Part shown: one piece after another, positions 18,294-26,474 of the stretch
How the letters are laid out: each line of letters begins with the position of its first letter
Numbering within the stretch: the first letter of the stretch is position 1
NCBI GenBank assembly: GCA_038329895.1
Contig: JBBQNM010000003.1
Location: 1-64,000 of the forward strand
Source: Mayfieldus sp038329895
GTDB taxonomy: Bacteria; Actinomycetota; Thermoleophilia; Solirubrobacterales; 70-9
DNA length: 64,000 nt
Direction of reading: 5' to 3'
Notes under the pieces: generated by a model
Seen by the model: the letters and a program-made list of their open reading frames with translations, nothing else
The model's database searches: none
Told to the model about the DNA's origin: nothing
Translations under genes and position numbers: made by a program

Positions 18294-18956
18294 ATGTCCT
18301 GCAATCGATACAGACCCCTGATGGTGCTTGTCGCGAGCTGTCTGGGCCTCGTCGCCCTGCTCGCCCTGCCATCCGGGGCGGCGGCCAGGGACCGCAACCA
18401 CGACCGCATCCCCGACCGCTGGGAGAAGGCGCACCACCTTTCGCTGAAGGTCAACCAGGCCCGCCGAGACCAGGACCGAGACGGTCTCAGGAACCGGGGC
18501 GAGTTCCTGGCCAGCGACCTGCCGCACGACGAAGACACCGATGGCGACAGCACGGAGGATGGCAATGAAAACGCCGGAACCATCGAGTTGTTCCAGGGCG
18601 GCGTCCTGACGATCAATCTGTTCTCCGGCGGCACCTTGACCGGGACCGTCACGCCGGACACCGAGATTGATTGCACGGGCGTGGACGAGCCCAACGGCGA
18701 CAACAACGACGGCGATCACGAGAGCGAGTCGGGTGACGATCGCCTCGCACGCCACGGGGAGAACAGCGGGCCCGACAGTGGGAACAGCGGCCCCAGCTCT
18801 GACAACGAGGGCAACGACGAGGCCGATGAGAACGACGAGCAGGGTGAAACCGACTGCTCGACGGCCGATCTCACGCCCACGACGGTAGTCCACGAGGCCG
18901 AGGTCACCGGCAGCGGGACCAGCACCGTGTTCGAGGAGATCGAGCTGGTCAAGTAG
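18294..18956 (+). CDS. Secreted acidic protein with thrombospondin-type-3-like Asp repeats
   Basis: A signal peptide (VLVASCLGLVALLALPSGAAA) is followed by DRNHDRIPDRWE and DQDRDGLRNRGE, the DxDxDGxxD calcium-loop pattern of thrombospondin type 3/dockerin-like repeats, then DEDTDGDSTEDG. A strand-rich segment (VLTINLFSGGTLTGTVT) precedes an Asp/Glu/Asn/Ser-rich tail. ATG 18294 is chosen because GGAGG lies 8 bases upstream; an ATG nine codons earlier has none. Length 220 residues. It directly follows the tailed ECF sigma factor and both have extreme Ser/Asp/Gly composition, so they may be linked functionally. Role unknown. Confidence 0.6.
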   Translation: MSCNRYRPLMVLVASCLGLVALLALPSGAAARDRNHDRIPDRWEKAHHLSLKVNQARRDQDRDGLRNRGEFLASDLPHDEDTDGDSTEDGNENAGTIELFQGGVLTINLFSGGTLTGTVTPDTEIDCTGVDEPNGDNNDGDHESESGDDRLARHGENSGPDSGNSGPSSDNEGNDEADENDEQGETDCSTADLTPTTVVHEAEVTGSGTSTVFEEIELVK

Positions 18957-18976
18957 CTCCTCCTCAGATCGATCTC

Positions 18977-19004
18977 GAAAAGGGCGGCGAGAGCCGCCCT
19001 TTTC
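18977..19004. terminator. Bidirectional intrinsic terminator
   Basis: GAAAAGGGCGGC (18977-18988) and GCCGCCCTTTTC (18993-19004) form a perfect 12-bp stem with a GAGA loop. A-rich and T-rich arms give a short T run in both directions, between the convergent secreted-protein gene and polA. It overlaps the polA stop codon. Confidence 0.8.
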
Positions 19005-21621
19005 ATTTCGCTTCCAGCCAGTCCCTGCCGATGCCGATGTCCACCTCGAGCGGCGGGTCGAGGTCGAAAGAGCGACACATCTCCTTGCGGACAAGCTCCT
19101 CGGCCTGCTCCATCTCGGCCGTCGGGCCCTCGAACAGCAGTTCGTCGTGGATCTGGAGGATCAGCCGCGTCTTCATTCCAGCCTCACGCAAGGCGACATG
19201 GCAGCGCACCATCGCCACCTTGATGATGTCGGCGGCGGTCCCCTGAATCACCGTGTTGACGGCCAGCCGCTCGCCAAGCCGCCGGGTCTGCACCTGGCCC
19301 GAGCGCAGCTCCGGGATCGGGCGGCGGCGGCCCATCAGCGTGGTCACGTAGCCATCCGCCTGGGCGCGCTCGATCGTCTCCTCGCGGAAGGCGCGCACGG
19401 CCGGGAAGCGCTCCAGGTAGCGGGCAACGAACTCCTCCCCCTCGGCCTGCGGGATCGCGAGGCGATCGGCGAGCCCGAATCCGGTCAGCCCGTAGACGAT
19501 CCCGAAGTTGACCATCTTCGCCTTCGAGCGCTGGCCGATGTCCACCTCCTCGCGCGGGATGTCAAAGACCTCCGAAGCCGTCGCCGCGTGAACGTCGTCG
19601 CCCTCCCTGAAGATCTTCTTCAGCACCTCCTCGTCGGCGACGTGGGCGAGCACCCGCAGCTCGACCTGGCTGTAGTCGGCGGAAAGCAGGCGCGCGCCCC
19701 GCTCGGCGACGAAGCAGGAGCGCAGCGGACGGCCCAGCTCGGTGCGGATCGGGATGTTCTGAAGGTTGGGATTGGTGCTGGACAGGCGCCCGGTGGTGGT
19801 CGCCGCCTGGTTGAAGGTCGTGTGGATGCGTCCTGTCTCCGGGTGGATCAGGTCGGGGAGGGTGTCGAGGTAGGTGCTCTTGAGCTTCGTCAGCTCGCGC
19901 CAGCTCTCGATCTTGGGGACGATCTCGTGCTCGTCACGGATCTGGGCAAGCACCCGGGCGTCGGTCGAGAAGCCGGTCTTGCCGCGCCGCTTGCGGGTCA
20001 GCTCCAGCTCCTCGAACAGGACCTGGGCGACCTGCTGGGGGGAGCCAATCGTGAACTCGTGCCCGGCAAGCTTGTGGATCTCGGACTCCAGCTTGGCGAT
20101 CTGCTCCGCGAACCCCTCGCCGATCTCGGTCAGACGCTTGGCGTCGAGCTTGACCCCCTCGCGCTCCATCGCCGCCAGCACGTCGACCAGCGGAAGCTCG
20201 ACCTCGCGCAGCAGGTCCTCAAGCCCCCACTCGGCAAGCCGCGGGCGCTGCAAGTCGGTGAGCTCGGCAACCAGCCGCGCCTCTTCGGGGGGCTCCAGGG
20301 CCGCCTCCGCCTCCTCCCCCAGCTCGAGCTGCTCGTCCCCGTCGCTCGTTCCTCGTTCCTCGTCCCTCGTGACGCCGAGTCCAGCGTCGGCCGTGAGCTC
20401 GACAAGGTCGTAGTTTCGCCGCGCGGGGTCGAGCAGGTAGGCGGCCAGCATCGTGTCGTGCTCGAGCTCCAGGTCGACCCCCGCCTCGGCCGCGGCGGCA
20501 AGCAATCCATGCCGACCGCCCCCGAGCGACTTCGCATCGTGCACGATCAGGGGCTGCCCCGAGATCTCCTTGGCAAGCGCCTCCAAGTCGTTGGCCTCGC
20601 CGGTCAGCACCCGCTTGGCGTCGGCGGCGGCCCAGCGCCCGGCCGCAACCGCCAGGGCTACCGGGCCCTCGGCGAGATCAGCTGGCAACCCCTCCTCGGC
20701 CTCAACCTCCACCTCGCGCTCGATCTTGCGACCCGGGACCAGCGCTCCCTCCGGTAAGCCCTCCTCTAGCCGCTCGAGGATCGCGCGCAGCTCGAACTCG
20801 CGCGTGAACTCGCGCAGGCTCGACCGGTCGGGCTCGGCGGACATCAGCTGCTCGAGGTCGAGGCCGGTCTCGATGTCGAAGTGCATCGTCGCGAGTTGCT
20901 TGGAGACCCGGGCGTCGTCGGCGTGATCGGTGAGGTTCTGCTTGCGCTTCGCGCCGGAGACCTCGTCCACATTGGCCAGCACGTCCTCCAGCGAGCCGAA
21001 TTCCTGCAGGAGCTGGGCGGCCGTCTTGTCGCCGATCCCCGGGACCCCGGGGATGTTGTCTGAGGTGTCGCCCTTCAGCCCGATCAGGTCGGTGACCAGC
21101 TCGGGCGGCACGCCGTAGCGCTCGATCACCCCGTCGCGGTCGTAGATCTTGGTGTCGGTGATGCCCCGCGACGTGGTCATCACGCGCACCCCATCCTCGA
21201 CCACCTGGTAGACGTCGCGGTCGCCGGAGACGACCATCACCGGGATCTTCTGCTCGCGCGCCCGGCGAACCAGCGAGGCGATCACGTCGTCGGCCTCGTA
21301 GCCCTCCACCTTGACATTCTCGTAACCGAACGCCTCGACCAGCGGCATCAGGTGCGGCCATTGATCGGAGAGCAGATCGGGGCGAGGCTTGCGCTGCGCC
21401 TTGTAACCCTCGTATTGCTTTTCGCGGCCCGACATCCCGGCGTCCCATGCGACCACCACCGCCTTCGGGTCGTGCTCGGTGATGATCTTGACCAGCATCG
21501 AGGCGAGGCCGAAGATCGCGTTGGTCGGGCGCCCATCGGCGGTGGCGATCGACTCGGGCAGGGCGAAGAACGCCCGGTAGGCAAGCGAGTTGCCGTCGAT
21601 CAGAAACAGCTCATCGGACAC
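19003..21621 (-). CDS. polA: DNA polymerase I
   Basis: Fills repair gaps and removes primers. The N-terminal 5-prime nuclease domain is intact (FLIDGNSLAYRAFFALP, GLKGDTSDNIPGVPGIGDKTA). The middle domain keeps the fold of a 3-prime exonuclease but the first acidic motif is absent (GPVALAVAAGRWAAADA where DTE is expected), so proofreading is probably lost, as in Taq and mycobacterial PolI. Polymerase motifs A (DYSQVELRVLAH), B (VNFGIVYGLTGFG) and C (QIHDELLFE) are complete. Length 872. The GTG start has TAAGAT six bases upstream. A three-unit heptamer array encodes part of a linker (TRDEERGTSD) in the exonuclease-like domain. Confidence 0.98.
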   Translation of the reverse strand: MSDELFLIDGNSLAYRAFFALPESIATADGRPTNAIFGLASMLVKIITEHDPKAVVVAWDAGMSGREKQYEGYKAQRKPRPDLLSDQWPHLMPLVEAFGYENVKVEGYEADDVIASLVRRAREQKIPVMVVSGDRDVYQVVEDGVRVMTTSRGITDTKIYDRDGVIERYGVPPELVTDLIGLKGDTSDNIPGVPGIGDKTAAQLLQEFGSLEDVLANVDEVSGAKRKQNLTDHADDARVSKQLATMHFDIETGLDLEQLMSAEPDRSSLREFTREFELRAILERLEEGLPEGALVPGRKIEREVEVEAEEGLPADLAEGPVALAVAAGRWAAADAKRVLTGEANDLEALAKEISGQPLIVHDAKSLGGGRHGLLAAAAEAGVDLELEHDTMLAAYLLDPARRNYDLVELTADAGLGVTRDEERGTSDGDEQLELGEEAEAALEPPEEARLVAELTDLQRPRLAEWGLEDLLREVELPLVDVLAAMEREGVKLDAKRLTEIGEGFAEQIAKLESEIHKLAGHEFTIGSPQQVAQVLFEELELTRKRRGKTGFSTDARVLAQIRDEHEIVPKIESWRELTKLKSTYLDTLPDLIHPETGRIHTTFNQAATTTGRLSSTNPNLQNIPIRTELGRPLRSCFVAERGARLLSADYSQVELRVLAHVADEEVLKKIFREGDDVHAATASEVFDIPREEVDIGQRSKAKMVNFGIVYGLTGFGLADRLAIPQAEGEEFVARYLERFPAVRAFREETIERAQADGYVTTLMGRRRPIPELRSGQVQTRRLGERLAVNTVIQGTAADIIKVAMVRCHVALREAGMKTRLILQIHDELLFEGPTAEMEQAEELVRKEMCRSFDLDPPLEVDIGIGRDWLEAK
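20348..20370. repeat. Heptamer array inside polA (three units)
   Basis: GTTCCTC, GTTCCTC and GTCCCTC in tandem, 21 bases, so the polA reading frame is kept. Same unit as the arrays at 23156-23183 and 32556-32611. Confidence 0.65.
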
Positions 21622-21627
21622 GGCGTG

Positions 21628-21633
21628 ATCTTA
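21628..21633 (-). promoter_or_regulatory. Predicted leaderless -10 box of polA
   Basis: Minus-strand TAAGAT, six bases, then the GTG start of polA; no ribosome binding site. Confidence 0.5.
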
Positions 21634-21652
21634 GGTGGCGACGACAGGTTCC

Positions 21653-21658
21653 TATGAT
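21653..21658 (+). promoter_or_regulatory. Predicted -10 box of the malic enzyme gene
   Basis: TATGAT about 34 bases before the ATG gives a transcript with a short leader that includes GAAGGA. It is divergent from the polA promoter. Confidence 0.4.
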
Positions 21659-21691
21659 TGCCGCTCCCATGACCGCAAAGAGCGAAGGATC

Positions 21692-23149
21692 ATGAGTCCC
21701 GCACAGGCCCAATACAGCGTCACGATCCGGGTCGAGCTGGATGCCCGCCAGGAGCCGCTGGGCAAGCTGACCGCCGCGATCGCCGACGCCAGTGGACAGC
21801 TCCAAGGCGTCGACCTAGTGCCCGGTGCAGGCGCCGAGGGCAAGCGGGTTCGCGAGTTCACGATCGACGCGCGCGACCAGGAGCACTGGGAGCAGATCCT
21901 GCGCTCGATCGGCTCCACCCGCGGCGCCAAGGTGCTCGAGTACACCGACCGCACGATGCAGATGCACCGCGGCGGGAAGATCGAGCTGCGCAACAAGTAC
22001 CCCCTGAAGACCCGCGACGACCTCTCGATGGCCTACACGCCGGGCGTGGCGCGGGTCTGCCAGGAGATCCACGCCGACCGCTCGAAGGCGTTCGAGTACA
22101 CGATCAAGCGCAACACGGTCGCCGTGGTCTCAGACGGCTCGGCGGTGCTCGGCCTGGGCGACATCGGCCCCGAGGCGGCGATGCCGGTGATGGAGGGCAA
22201 GGCGATGCTGTTCAAAGAGTTCGCCAGCGTCGACGCCTTCCCGATCTGCCTCAACTCCCAGGACCCGGATCAGATCGTCCAGGCGGTCGAGCTCATGTCG
22301 CCGACCTTCGGCGGCATAAACCTCGAGGACATCGCGGCGCCGCGCTGCTTCGAGATCGAGGAGCGGCTGAAGGCCGCGCTCGACATCCCAATCTTCCACG
22401 ACGACCAGCACGGGACCGCCGTGGTCGTGATGGCGGCGCTGTTCAACGCCCTGAAGATCGTCGGCAAGCCGATCGAGTCGCTGCGGGTCCTGATGGTCGG
22501 CCTCGGCGCCGCGGGCGTCGCGGTGACCAAGATGATGCTCGAGTCGGGGGTCAGCCACGTGGTCGGATGCGATCGCAGCGGCGCAATCTCGACCGAGCGC
22601 AACGACTACAAGACCGGCGGGATGTCGGACATCAAGCGCTGGTACGCGGAGGTCTCCAACCCTGAGAAGCTGACCGGGGACCCCGCCGACGTGATCGAGG
22701 GCATGGACCTGTTCATCGGCCTCTCGGGCCCCGGGATCATCCCGGCGCAGGCGCTGGAGAAGATGAACGACGACGCGATCGTCTTTGCGATGGCCAACCC
22801 GAACCCGGAGGTGATGCCGGAGGAGGCCGATCCGTACGTGCGGATCATGGCCACAGGGCGTTCGGACTATCCGAACCAGATCAACAACGTTCTCTGCTTC
22901 CCGGGAATCTTCCGCGGCGCGCTGGACGCCGGCGCCCCCTCGATCACCGAGGAGATGAAGCTCGCCGCCGCACACGGAATCGCCAACGTCGTCACCGAGG
23001 AGGACCTCTCCGAGGACTACATCATCCCCAGCGTCTTCAACCGCGAGGTGGCTCCCGCGGTCGCCGAGGCGGTGGTCGAAGAGGCGAAGCGCGACGGGAT
23101 CGCCCGATTCAATCCGGAAACCGGCACCTTCGCGACTGTCGATGTGTGA
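21692..23149 (+). CDS. NAD(P)-dependent malic enzyme with N-terminal ACT domain
   Basis: Oxidatively decarboxylates malate to pyruvate. Residues about 8-85 form an ACT-type ligand-binding domain (YSVTIRVELDARQEPLGKL), probably an allosteric sensor. The malic enzyme core follows: YTPGVARVCQEI with the catalytic tyrosine, FPICLNSQDPDQIV, FHDDQHGTA with metal ligands and the cofactor fold VLMVGLGAAGVAVTKMM. The ending INNVLCFPGIFRGALD is also conserved. ATG 21692 has GAAGGA in front; 485 residues. ACT fusion is seen in some bacterial NAD-malic enzymes. The gene ends just before a four-unit heptamer array. Confidence 0.93.
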   Translation: MSPAQAQYSVTIRVELDARQEPLGKLTAAIADASGQLQGVDLVPGAGAEGKRVREFTIDARDQEHWEQILRSIGSTRGAKVLEYTDRTMQMHRGGKIELRNKYPLKTRDDLSMAYTPGVARVCQEIHADRSKAFEYTIKRNTVAVVSDGSAVLGLGDIGPEAAMPVMEGKAMLFKEFASVDAFPICLNSQDPDQIVQAVELMSPTFGGINLEDIAAPRCFEIEERLKAALDIPIFHDDQHGTAVVVMAALFNALKIVGKPIESLRVLMVGLGAAGVAVTKMMLESGVSHVVGCDRSGAISTERNDYKTGGMSDIKRWYAEVSNPEKLTGDPADVIEGMDLFIGLSGPGIIPAQALEKMNDDAIVFAMANPNPEVMPEEADPYVRIMATGRSDYPNQINNVLCFPGIFRGALDAGAPSITEEMKLAAAHGIANVVTEEDLSEDYIIPSVFNREVAPAVAEAVVEEAKRDGIARFNPETGTFATVDV

Positions 23150-23155
23150 ACGCTC

Positions 23156-23183
23156 GTTCCTGGTTCCTAGTTCCTCGTTCCTC
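23156..23183. repeat. Heptamer array, four perfect tandem units
   Basis: GTTCCTG, GTTCCTA, GTTCCTC, GTTCCTC follow one another without gaps, seven bases after the malic enzyme stop codon and before the epimerase-like gene. Confidence 0.8.
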
Positions 23184-23203
23184 GGGGTTAGGGACATGGG
23201 CCG

Positions 23204-24109
23204 ATGAGGGTCCTGGTCACGGGAGCGAGCGGTCTGATCGGCGGGGCGCTCAGCGACGCGCTGCTTGCCCGCGGCGACGAGGTGGTCGGGTTGAGTCGCG
23301 ACCCCGAGAAAGCGCGACAGACCAACCCGACTGTCCGTTGGTTTGCATGGCAGGCGACGCTCGAGCGCCCGCCGGCCGAGGCCTTCGAGGGTGTCGAGGG
23401 AGTCGTGAATCTGATCGGGGAGCCGATCAACCAGCGCTGGAACGAGGAGTCGAAGCGGCGGATCATGGAGAGCCGCCGAGCCAGCACCCACAACCTGGTG
23501 CAGGCGATCGGCGCGCTCCAGGACAGGCCCAAGGTGCTGGTCAGCCAGTCGGCGATCGGTTACTACGGGGACCGCGGCGAGGCGATCGTCGACGAGTCGG
23601 CGCCGCCAGGCTCCGGCTTCGCGGCCGAGGTCCCGGTCGAGTGGGAGCGCGCCGCCCACGAGGCCGACGGCCTGCTCAGGGTCGTGGTGGTTCGAAGCGG
23701 GCTCGTTCTCGACCCCGGTGACGGACTGCTCAAGCAGCTGCTGACTCCCTTCAAGCTCGGGGTCGGCGGGCCGATCGGGAGTGGCGACCAGTACATGTCG
23801 TGGATCCACATCGACGACGAGATCGCCCTGCTGCTGTGGGCGCTTGACGACGAACAGGTGACCGGGACGCTCAACGCAACAGCGCCGAGCCCGGTCACGA
23901 ATCGGGAGCTGTCGAAGGCGCTCGGACGAGTCCTGAGGCGCCCAGCCGTGTTGCCGGTTCCGGGCGTGGCGTTGAACGTGATGCTGGGCCGCGAGCTCGC
24001 CGAGACGGTTAAGGACGGCCAGCGCGTGCTACCGCGGCGCGCGCTCGACCTCGGGTTCACCTTCAAGCACCCCGATCTGGAGCCGGCGCTGCGCGACCTG
24101 CTGCGCTGA
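23204..24109 (+). CDS. TIGR01777-family epimerase-like protein (YfcH-type)
   Basis: A 301-residue short-chain dehydrogenase/epimerase-fold protein. The dinucleotide motif VTGASGLIGGAL is at the N-terminus, with the family hallmarks VVNLIGEPINQRWNEESKRRI, SQSAIGYYGDRGE and a closing DLGFTFKHPDLEPALRDLL. The family is widespread (YfcH, SulA-like) and its substrate is unknown; a role in division has been suggested for some members. The ATG lies 20 bases after the heptamer array, without a strong ribosome binding site. Its stop codon abuts the stop of the convergent binding-protein gene inside a 14-base palindrome (24103-24116). Confidence 0.88.
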   Translation: MRVLVTGASGLIGGALSDALLARGDEVVGLSRDPEKARQTNPTVRWFAWQATLERPPAEAFEGVEGVVNLIGEPINQRWNEESKRRIMESRRASTHNLVQAIGALQDRPKVLVSQSAIGYYGDRGEAIVDESAPPGSGFAAEVPVEWERAAHEADGLLRVVVVRSGLVLDPGDGLLKQLLTPFKLGVGGPIGSGDQYMSWIHIDDEIALLLWALDDEQVTGTLNATAPSPVTNRELSKALGRVLRRPAVLPVPGVALNVMLGRELAETVKDGQRVLPRRALDLGFTFKHPDLEPALRDLLR

Positions 24110-24116
24110 TCAGCGC
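24103..24116. other. 14-base perfect palindrome at abutting stop codons
   Basis: GCGCTGATCAGCGC contains the TGA of the epimerase-like gene (24107-24109) and, on the other strand, the TGA of the binding-protein gene (24110-24112). It may help to end both transcripts; there is no T tract. Confidence 0.35.
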
Positions 24117-25252
24117 GGCGCCTTGAGCTCTACCGGGAAGACCGGCAGCCCGTCGCTGACCCGGTAACCGGACACCGCGTCGAGCGTGGTGTCGCCGTTG
24201 CCGTCGATCGAGTAGCTGCCGAGGATCGAGTGGAGGTCATGGGTCGAGAGGACCTCGTCGATCACCGCGTGGCGGTCGTCGCCGTTGGGGCCGGCACGGC
24301 GGATCGCGTCGAGCAGCAGCGCCATCGACTCGTAACCGTACGCGGCGACGGGATTGACGGTGCCGAACTGCCGCCTGTAGGCGCGCACGAACCGCTGTCC
24401 CGCCGCGGGAAGCAGCGACGGATCGAGGAACGGCGAGGTGACGTAGAGGCGGTCGGCGAACGCCGTCGCCCTGCGGAGGGAGGCGGGGTCGATCAGCGCG
24501 TCGGAGCCGATGATCGGCCGCGGTGGGAGTCCACGCGTTGCCTTCGAAAACCCATCCGGCCCACCACCGTAATAGACGAGGTCAACGCCTCCGCCCTCAC
24601 CGGTGCCGAGTCCTATCCGGGCCGTCTCCTGGTCGAAGGCTCGCGCCAGGGTCTGGCCGAAGACCGAGCCATCGGTGACGGAGCCGACGCGCTTCGCGCC
24701 CATCTGCTTCGCCCAGACCGCCGCCGCCCGGGCCTCGACGTCATCGTCCGGGACCACTCGCGCGAAGGTCTGGCGACCGCTGGGCTGAAGCCGCTCGGGA
24801 CTTGCGTCGCCCACCGGCGGCAGCCGGGTCAGATCGACCGCCGTGCTTCCGGGTGAGATCTGAACCATCTCGGCCTGGTTGGTGATCGGTAGTGAGGCGC
24901 GCGTTGCACCGGAGTCGAGATCCCCGATGTAGCCGATCGCGGTGACGTCCTCCGCCGCACTTCGGGCGTTGGCTGCGGTGCGGGCCAGGCTCCAGCGACC
25001 ATCGCGTGTGTCATCCAGATAGACGGCCCGCACCTTCAGGTCGCCGATCCTTCCGCGCGCATCGGCCAGCGCCAGCCTGGCCCCGTCGACGATCGCCCTG
25101 CCGGCGGCTTCGCGCTCGCCTTGCAGCGGCGCGCTGACGTAGACGGTCAGCGTCTCGCCGCCCGCCTTGCCACCGCCGGTGCTGCCGCCGCATCCGCCGG
25201 CCACCAGCGCCAGCGCCGCGGCCCCGGCGATCGCGGCCAGACGCCGATTCAC
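24110..25252 (-). CDS. Branched-chain amino acid-type substrate-binding lipoprotein
   Basis: A periplasmic-binding-protein type I (LivJ-like) protein. The signal LAAIAGAAALALVAGGCGG carries a lipobox. The mature part begins TLTVYVSAPLQGE and includes AIGYIGDLDSGATRASLPITN and YGYESMALLLDAIRRAG, typical of the family that binds amino acids or amides for ABC import. No permease or ATPase gene is nearby, so it is an orphan. The GTG start at 25252 is fixed by a 4-base GTGA overlap with the pfkA stop, which implies translational coupling to glycolysis. Length 380 residues. Confidence 0.85.
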   Translation of the reverse strand: MNRRLAAIAGAAALALVAGGCGGSTGGGKAGGETLTVYVSAPLQGEREAAGRAIVDGARLALADARGRIGDLKVRAVYLDDTRDGRWSLARTAANARSAAEDVTAIGYIGDLDSGATRASLPITNQAEMVQISPGSTAVDLTRLPPVGDASPERLQPSGRQTFARVVPDDDVEARAAAVWAKQMGAKRVGSVTDGSVFGQTLARAFDQETARIGLGTGEGGGVDLVYYGGGPDGFSKATRGLPPRPIIGSDALIDPASLRRATAFADRLYVTSPFLDPSLLPAAGQRFVRAYRRQFGTVNPVAAYGYESMALLLDAIRRAGPNGDDRHAVIDEVLSTHDLHSILGSYSIDGNGDTTLDAVSGYRVSDGLPVFPVELKAPR

Positions 25253-26274
25253 CCGAAGAAGACCTCCGCCTCGCGGTAGAGCGATTCGGGCACCAGCTTC
25301 ACCTCGGCGGTCGCCTCGGCCAGATCGACGAGAGTGATCTCGGTGCCGCGCAGCGAGGTCATCTTGCCCCAATTGCCGTCGTGAGCGGCGTCGATCGCGT
25401 GCAGGCCGAAGCGGGTGGCGAGCACCCGATCGAAGGCGGTCGGGGTTCCGCCGCGCTGGACGTGGCCGAGCACCGTGGCCCGCGCCTCCTTCCCGGTGCG
25501 CCGCTCGATCTCACCCTCGAGCCAGTGGGCGATGCCGCCGAGGCGGAGGTGGCCGAACTCGTCGCGCGGCGCATCCTCGGTCTCCGGCACCCCGCCCTTC
25601 GGCTCGGCCCCCTCTGCGACGACGACAATCGGCGAGTACTGGCTTTCGAAGCGCGTCTCTATGTAGTGGCAGACCTGATCGAGGTCGAACTGGTGCTCGG
25701 GGATCAGGATCACGTTGGCGCCGCCGGCGAGCCCGGCGTGGAATGCGATCCAGCCGGCGTGGCGACCCATCACCTCGATGATCAGCACCCGGTGGTGGCT
25801 CTCCGCGGTCGTGTGGAGGCGATCGATGGCCTCCATCGCGATGTTGACCGCGGTGTCGAATCCGAATGTGTAGTCGGTGGCGTTGAGATCGTTGTCGATC
25901 GTCTTCGGCACACCGATCAGGTCGACCCCTTGATCCTGGAGCTTGCTGGCGACTCCAAGCGTGTCCTCGCCTCCGATCGCGATCAATCCCTCGACCCGCT
26001 CGGCGGCGAGGTTGGCGACGATCTTCTCGACGCCACCGTCGGCATCCAGCGGGTTGGTCCGTGAGGACCCGAGGATCGTCCCGCCGCGCGGAAGGATTCC
26101 CCGCACCTCGGGGATTCCCAGCGGCCGGTAGTCGCCCTCCAGCGGACCCCGCCAGCCGTCGCGAAAGCCGACGAACTCGTGGCCGTACTCGGCCACGCCC
26201 TTGCGGACGATCGCCCGGATCACCGCGTTGAGCCCCGGACAGTCCCCCCCGCCGGTGAGCACGCCAATCCGCAT
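25249..26274 (-). CDS. pfkA: 6-phosphofructokinase (PfkA family, group III-like)
   Basis: Phosphorylates fructose 6-phosphate at the committed step of glycolysis. The N-terminus MRIGVLTGGGDCPGLNAVIRA binds nucleotide or pyrophosphate, and VPKTIDNDLNATDYTFGFDTA holds the catalytic TIDND. GGEDT replaces the GGDGS of classical ATP enzymes and a lysine stands before TIDND. That pattern is shared with actinobacterial enzymes, among which both ATP- and PPi-users are known, so the donor is not certain. ATG 26274 is preceded by TACAGT and six bases. Length 341. It overlaps the downstream lipoprotein gene by four bases. Confidence 0.94.
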   Translation of the reverse strand: MRIGVLTGGGDCPGLNAVIRAIVRKGVAEYGHEFVGFRDGWRGPLEGDYRPLGIPEVRGILPRGGTILGSSRTNPLDADGGVEKIVANLAAERVEGLIAIGGEDTLGVASKLQDQGVDLIGVPKTIDNDLNATDYTFGFDTAVNIAMEAIDRLHTTAESHHRVLIIEVMGRHAGWIAFHAGLAGGANVILIPEHQFDLDQVCHYIETRFESQYSPIVVVAEGAEPKGGVPETEDAPRDEFGHLRLGGIAHWLEGEIERRTGKEARATVLGHVQRGGTPTAFDRVLATRFGLHAIDAAHDGNWGKMTSLRGTEITLVDLAEATAEVKLVPESLYREAEVFFG

Positions 26275-26280
26275 GCCGCG

Positions 26281-26286
26281 ACTGTA
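26281..26286 (-). promoter_or_regulatory. Predicted leaderless -10 box of pfkA
   Basis: Minus-strand TACAGT, six bases, then the pfkA ATG. It suggests that pfkA can be transcribed separately from the trp genes upstream. Confidence 0.45.
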
Positions 26287-26300
26287 TCGGCGTCGCCGGC

Positions 26301-26462
26301 CTAGGACCGCAGCCGCTCGCGCAGCGGTTCGGTGAGCTTGATCAGCGATCCGACCAAGAGCACCGTCAAGAAGACGATGCCGGCAACCGGGCCGCCCTGC
26401 CCGAAGGCGTAGGAGACCACCATCGCCGCCAGGGCCAGAAAGAGGGCCACCACAAGGGTCAT
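26301..26462 (-). CDS. Small membrane protein, 53 residues
   Basis: Not a known family to me. The frame from ATG 26462 encodes two hydrophobic helices: VVALFLALAAMVVSYAFGQG and VAGIVFLTVLLVGSLIKL, followed by a basic end (TEPLRERLRS). It sits 12 bases after the trpA stop and 26 bases before the pfkA start, on the same strand. The absence of internal stops, the clear two-helix hairpin and the operon-like spacing support a real gene; GGATCC about 7 bases upstream is only a weak ribosome binding site. Function unknown. Confidence 0.55.
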   Translation of the reverse strand: MTLVVALFLALAAMVVSYAFGQGGPVAGIVFLTVLLVGSLIKLTEPLRERLRS

Positions 26463-26474
26463 CGGAACGGGATC

